From contig JAJAZM010000144.1 of the NCBI GenBank assembly GCA_026785645.1, positions 1 through 16,868 of the forward strand: a stretch of 16,868 nt of DNA, in the 5' to 3' direction. Made by a program: the position numbers and the translations under genes. The notes beneath the pieces were generated by a model. That model saw only the letters and a list, made by a program, of their open reading frames with translations. It did no database searches and was not told the DNA's origin. Source of the DNA: Sphingomonas bacterium. Its GTDB lineage: Bacteria; Pseudomonadota; Alphaproteobacteria; Sphingomonadales; Sphingomonadaceae. Positions 15,226 to 16,868 of this stretch are shown here, in pieces (position 1 is the stretch's first letter; the number at the start of each line of letters is the position of its first letter).

Positions 15226-16118
15226 CACATCATCATCTTTTCGATCGGCATGACGAGGATCGCCGACGCGCCCGCGCCCTTTAATCGCTCGAGCGTTTCC
15301 CAGAAGACTGATTCCTGACACACCGCCTGGACCGCGACATGCCCCGGGCGGCCGACCAATGGCACGACCGTCGGGGCATCGGCGCCGGGAAGGATGGCGG
15401 TGATTGCGGCAAGCGCACTTTCGGGGGCGTTGAGGACGATATATTTGGACTCGGCGGTGGCGATCACCCCGTCGATCCGCGTCCGCAGCGCGTCAATCTT
15501 CTCGGCATGTGCGCCGTCGAGCGGCTGGCGGGTGCGGACCAGCACCGCCTCGCTGTCGAACACGTCGGCGACGGGCGCCAGCCCATTGGCTTCGAGCGTT
15601 GCCCCAGTCGACACCAGATCACAGACGAAGCTGGCGATTCCGAGCCGCGGCGCAAGCTCGACCGCACCACGCATGGTGACCGTCTCGGCCTCGATTCCTT
15701 GACTGTCGAGGAACCGCTGGAGCAACCGCGGATAGCTGGTCGCGATGCGCTGTTTGGCCAGCATCTCGATCTGGAACCCGGCAAGCTTCTCCGGCGCTGC
15801 GATCTTGAGCGAGCAGCGTCCATAGCCGAGCCGCGCAATTTCCTCGATCCGCGGTTTGGCCAGCCCAAGCGCATATTCGGCAAGGACATTCTGCCCGACG
15901 ATGCCAAGCTCGCAAATCCCCTCCGCGACGAAGGTCGGGATGTCGTCATCGCGAACGAACATGATGTCGAGCGGGAAATTCTCGGCCCGCGCCGATAGCC
16001 GGTGCTTGCCGCCCTGGTTGATCCTCAGCCCGCTACTCTTGAGCAAGGCCAGGCTCTGTTCCGACAGGCGGCCGCTCTTCTGGACCGCAATGTGCAAACG
16101 GGTGCGATCGGGGCTCAT
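15225..16118 (-). CDS. hisG: ATP phosphoribosyltransferase, long form
   Basis: 297 residues, the first and committed enzyme of histidine synthesis (ATP plus PRPP). The PRPP-binding loop CDLVSTGATLEANG is at 166-179. The N-terminus RLHIAVQKSGRLSE, the VRDDDIPTFV segment and the C-terminus ASAILVMPIEKMM follow the E. coli protein closely. The length and the C-terminal domain (about 220-297) identify the long form, which carries the histidine-binding regulatory domain and works without HisZ, so feedback inhibition by histidine is expected. Many alphaproteobacteria use the short form plus HisZ; no hisZ is seen here. The ATG overlaps the stop of the TrpR-like gene by four bases. Confidence 0.95.
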   Translation of the reverse strand: MSPDRTRLHIAVQKSGRLSEQSLALLKSSGLRINQGGKHRLSARAENFPLDIMFVRDDDIPTFVAEGICELGIVGQNVLAEYALGLAKPRIEEIARLGYGRCSLKIAAPEKLAGFQIEMLAKQRIATSYPRLLQRFLDSQGIEAETVTMRGAVELAPRLGIASFVCDLVSTGATLEANGLAPVADVFDSEAVLVRTRQPLDGAHAEKIDALRTRIDGVIATAESKYIVLNAPESALAAITAILPGADAPTVVPLVGRPGHVAVQAVCQESVFWETLERLKGAGASAILVMPIEKMMM

Positions 16119-16432
16119 GCGCCGGCCCCTTTCCGCCTGTCGAGCAAGGCGCGATAGCCTTCATTATCTTCCTGCCGAAGGAATCGCGCAACGCGCACGA
16201 TGGTGGTCGTGCTGACGCCCGTCGCCTCGTGGATTTCACGATAGGTCAGCGCGCCGGCGTCGAGCAATTGCGCGACGTGCCAGCGCTCGGCCAGCGTATG
16301 CACTTCTGCCGGAGTGCACAGGTCGGCGAGGAAGGCACGCGCCTGGGTGCGTCCATCAACCGCCACCAAGGCGTCGGCAAGGTCGTCGATCAGCTTGGCG
16401 CGAGCAGTCGAAAGGGTCGAAGCGGACGTCAT
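16115..16432 (-). CDS. TrpR-related (YerC/YecD-type) DNA-binding protein, probable his operon regulator
   Basis: 105 residues, all-helical by appearance. A helix-turn-helix is visible at about 63-85 (TYREIHEATGVSTTTIVRVARFL), preceded by the LCTPAEVHTLAERWHVAQLL segment (39-57) that resembles the TrpR/YerC dimer core, and followed by NEGYRALL. The length is normal for the family. It is the first gene of the his operon and overlaps hisG by four bases, which argues that it regulates histidine synthesis and its own expression, with histidine or charged tRNA as plausible effector (inference). TrpR-family regulators named HisR have been predicted for his genes in other bacteria, as I recall. The ATG at 16432 has no Shine-Dalgarno: it is preceded by AAA and the palindrome at 16436-16461. 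Confidence 0.88.
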   Translation of the reverse strand: MTSASTLSTARAKLIDDLADALVAVDGRTQARAFLADLCTPAEVHTLAERWHVAQLLDAGALTYREIHEATGVSTTTIVRVARFLRQEDNEGYRALLDRRKGAGA

Positions 16433-16435
16433 TTT

Positions 16436-16461
16436 GTTACACCGTGTTAAAACGCTGTAAC
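16436..16461. promoter_or_regulatory. 26-bp near-palindrome, candidate operator of the his operon regulator
   Basis: The half-sites pair at 11 of 13 positions around a centre at 16448/16449. Outer arms are GTTACACCG (16436-16444) and CGCTGTAAC (16453-16461) with TGTTAAAA between them. It ends 3 bases before the start codon of the TrpR-like gene, so a bound dimer could block the promoter, the transcription start or ribosome access. The GTTAA core is reminiscent of the trp operator centre. The assignment to this regulator is inference. Confidence 0.55.
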
Positions 16462-16462
16462 G

Positions 16463-16491
16463 CCGCTAGTCGTCTCTGCCGCGATAGGCAA
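16463..16491 (-). promoter_or_regulatory. Weak promoter candidate for the his operon
   Basis: On the minus strand, TTGCCT (16486-16491) and TAGCGG (16463-16468) are 17 bases apart. Transcription would start inside the palindrome near 16456, which would suit repression. The -10 match is poor. No ATG-initiated leader peptide or histidine-codon run is seen in the minus strand between 16558 and 16433. Confidence 0.3.
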
Positions 16492-16558
16492 GCCCTGACC
16501 AGTGCTTCTTGGCTTGGCGATTTGATGCTGTCGACTGGCGCGAGCTTCTAAGGTCGTC

Positions 16559-16867
16559 TCACTGTTCCGACGCGATCACCGTCGTCTGGACCCCGGTGGT
16601 CTTGGTATCGATGCTTGCGCTGGTGATTAGCACCGTCGTCCCGGCGCCCATCGCGGCGCGCATCCGCGCAACGAACGGCTCGGGCAATTGCATCCGCTCA
16701 ACCCCTTGGGTGCTGACGATCGCGGCATCCTCGGCCTTGAGGTTGTTGACCCCGACCTGGATCCACTCATTGCGGCCGCGTGTGTCCTTGGCCAACGTCA
16801 GCACTTGCGAATCCGAGGCCTGCTGGCTGACCACGGCGCGGGCCCGGCCGATCTCGATGCCGTTGCG
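16559..16867 (-). CDS. C-terminal fragment, possibly of an L,D-transpeptidase-family protein
   Basis: About 102 residues are visible; the frame is open to the window edge (R-N-G-I-E-I-G-R-A-R...), so the start is outside and the GTG at 16834 is internal. RNGIEIGRA, then MQLPEPFVARMRAAMGAGTT and VLITSASIDTKTTG, resemble the C-terminal part of YkuD-type L,D-transpeptidases or the extra domain that follows the catalytic one in some of them. No SHGC-type catalytic cysteine is present in this fragment. If the assignment is right, the protein acts on peptidoglycan in the periplasm. The stop is 127 bases upstream of the his regulator gene, same strand. Other secreted proteins remain possible. Confidence 0.5.
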   Translation of the reverse strand, partial: RNGIEIGRARAVVSQQASDSQVLTLAKDTRGRNEWIQVGVNNLKAEDAAIVSTQGVERMQLPEPFVARMRAAMGAGTTVLITSASIDTKTTGVQTTVIASEQ

Positions 16868-16868
16868 C

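Noticed and set aside
16433..16558. Enterobacterial-type his leader peptide and attenuator
   Set aside because: The minus strand of this gap contains no ATG and no run of histidine codons, and no terminator-like hairpin with a T-run is seen.

Overview
The window looks like chromosome of a GC-rich alphaproteobacterium, most likely a sphingomonad. This rests on composition, on a DUF4893-type lipoprotein and a DUF2171 stress-type protein as I remember those families, and on a GGAAC-N17-CGTT promoter of the alphaproteobacterial EcfG (general stress sigma) type. I see no insertion sequence, phage gene, integrase or CRISPR array. No gene-free stretch exceeds 300 bases.

Left part (1-8721): a 5'-truncated aldo/keto reductase (+) faces a two-gene secreted/outer-membrane unit (-) made of a small four-cysteine exported protein and a probable beta-barrel, with a good sigma70-type promoter in an AT-rich island. 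Next is a tight minus-strand operon of 3-hydroxybutyrate dehydrogenase, a DUF4893-like lipoprotein and a periplasmic M20 amidohydrolase. A zinc metallopeptidase of the YpfJ family diverges from it and ends 3 bases from a convergent zinc-independent MDR oxidoreductase. Then comes a charged DUF2171 protein with its own intrinsic terminator and an EcfG-like promoter.

Middle (8675-9676): tRNA-Ala(CGC) with its promoter, then hisN, an inositol-monophosphatase-type histidinol-phosphatase that converges on, and overlaps by 34 bases, the end of the his operon.

Right part (9643-16461): a compact eight-gene histidine operon on the minus strand, in the order trpR-like regulator, hisG, hisD, hisC-hisB fusion, hisH, hisA, hisF, hisIE. 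Every junction overlaps by 1 to 14 bases. With hisN, all enzymatic steps from PRPP and ATP to histidine are present. Gene order, the HisIE fusion, the long-form HisG and many local motifs match the enterobacterial/gammaproteobacterial versions as I remember them rather than the usual alphaproteobacterial ones, which suggests transfer of the operon as a unit. The most unusual parts are an in-frame HisC-HisB (dehydratase) fusion with no phosphatase domain between the halves, and a TrpR-related regulator as first gene with a 26-bp near-palindrome 3 bases before its start codon, where no leader peptide or Shine-Dalgarno is visible. The missing phosphatase step can be supplied by the neighbouring hisN.

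The right edge holds the C-terminal end of a protein that resembles L,D-transpeptidase-family proteins.
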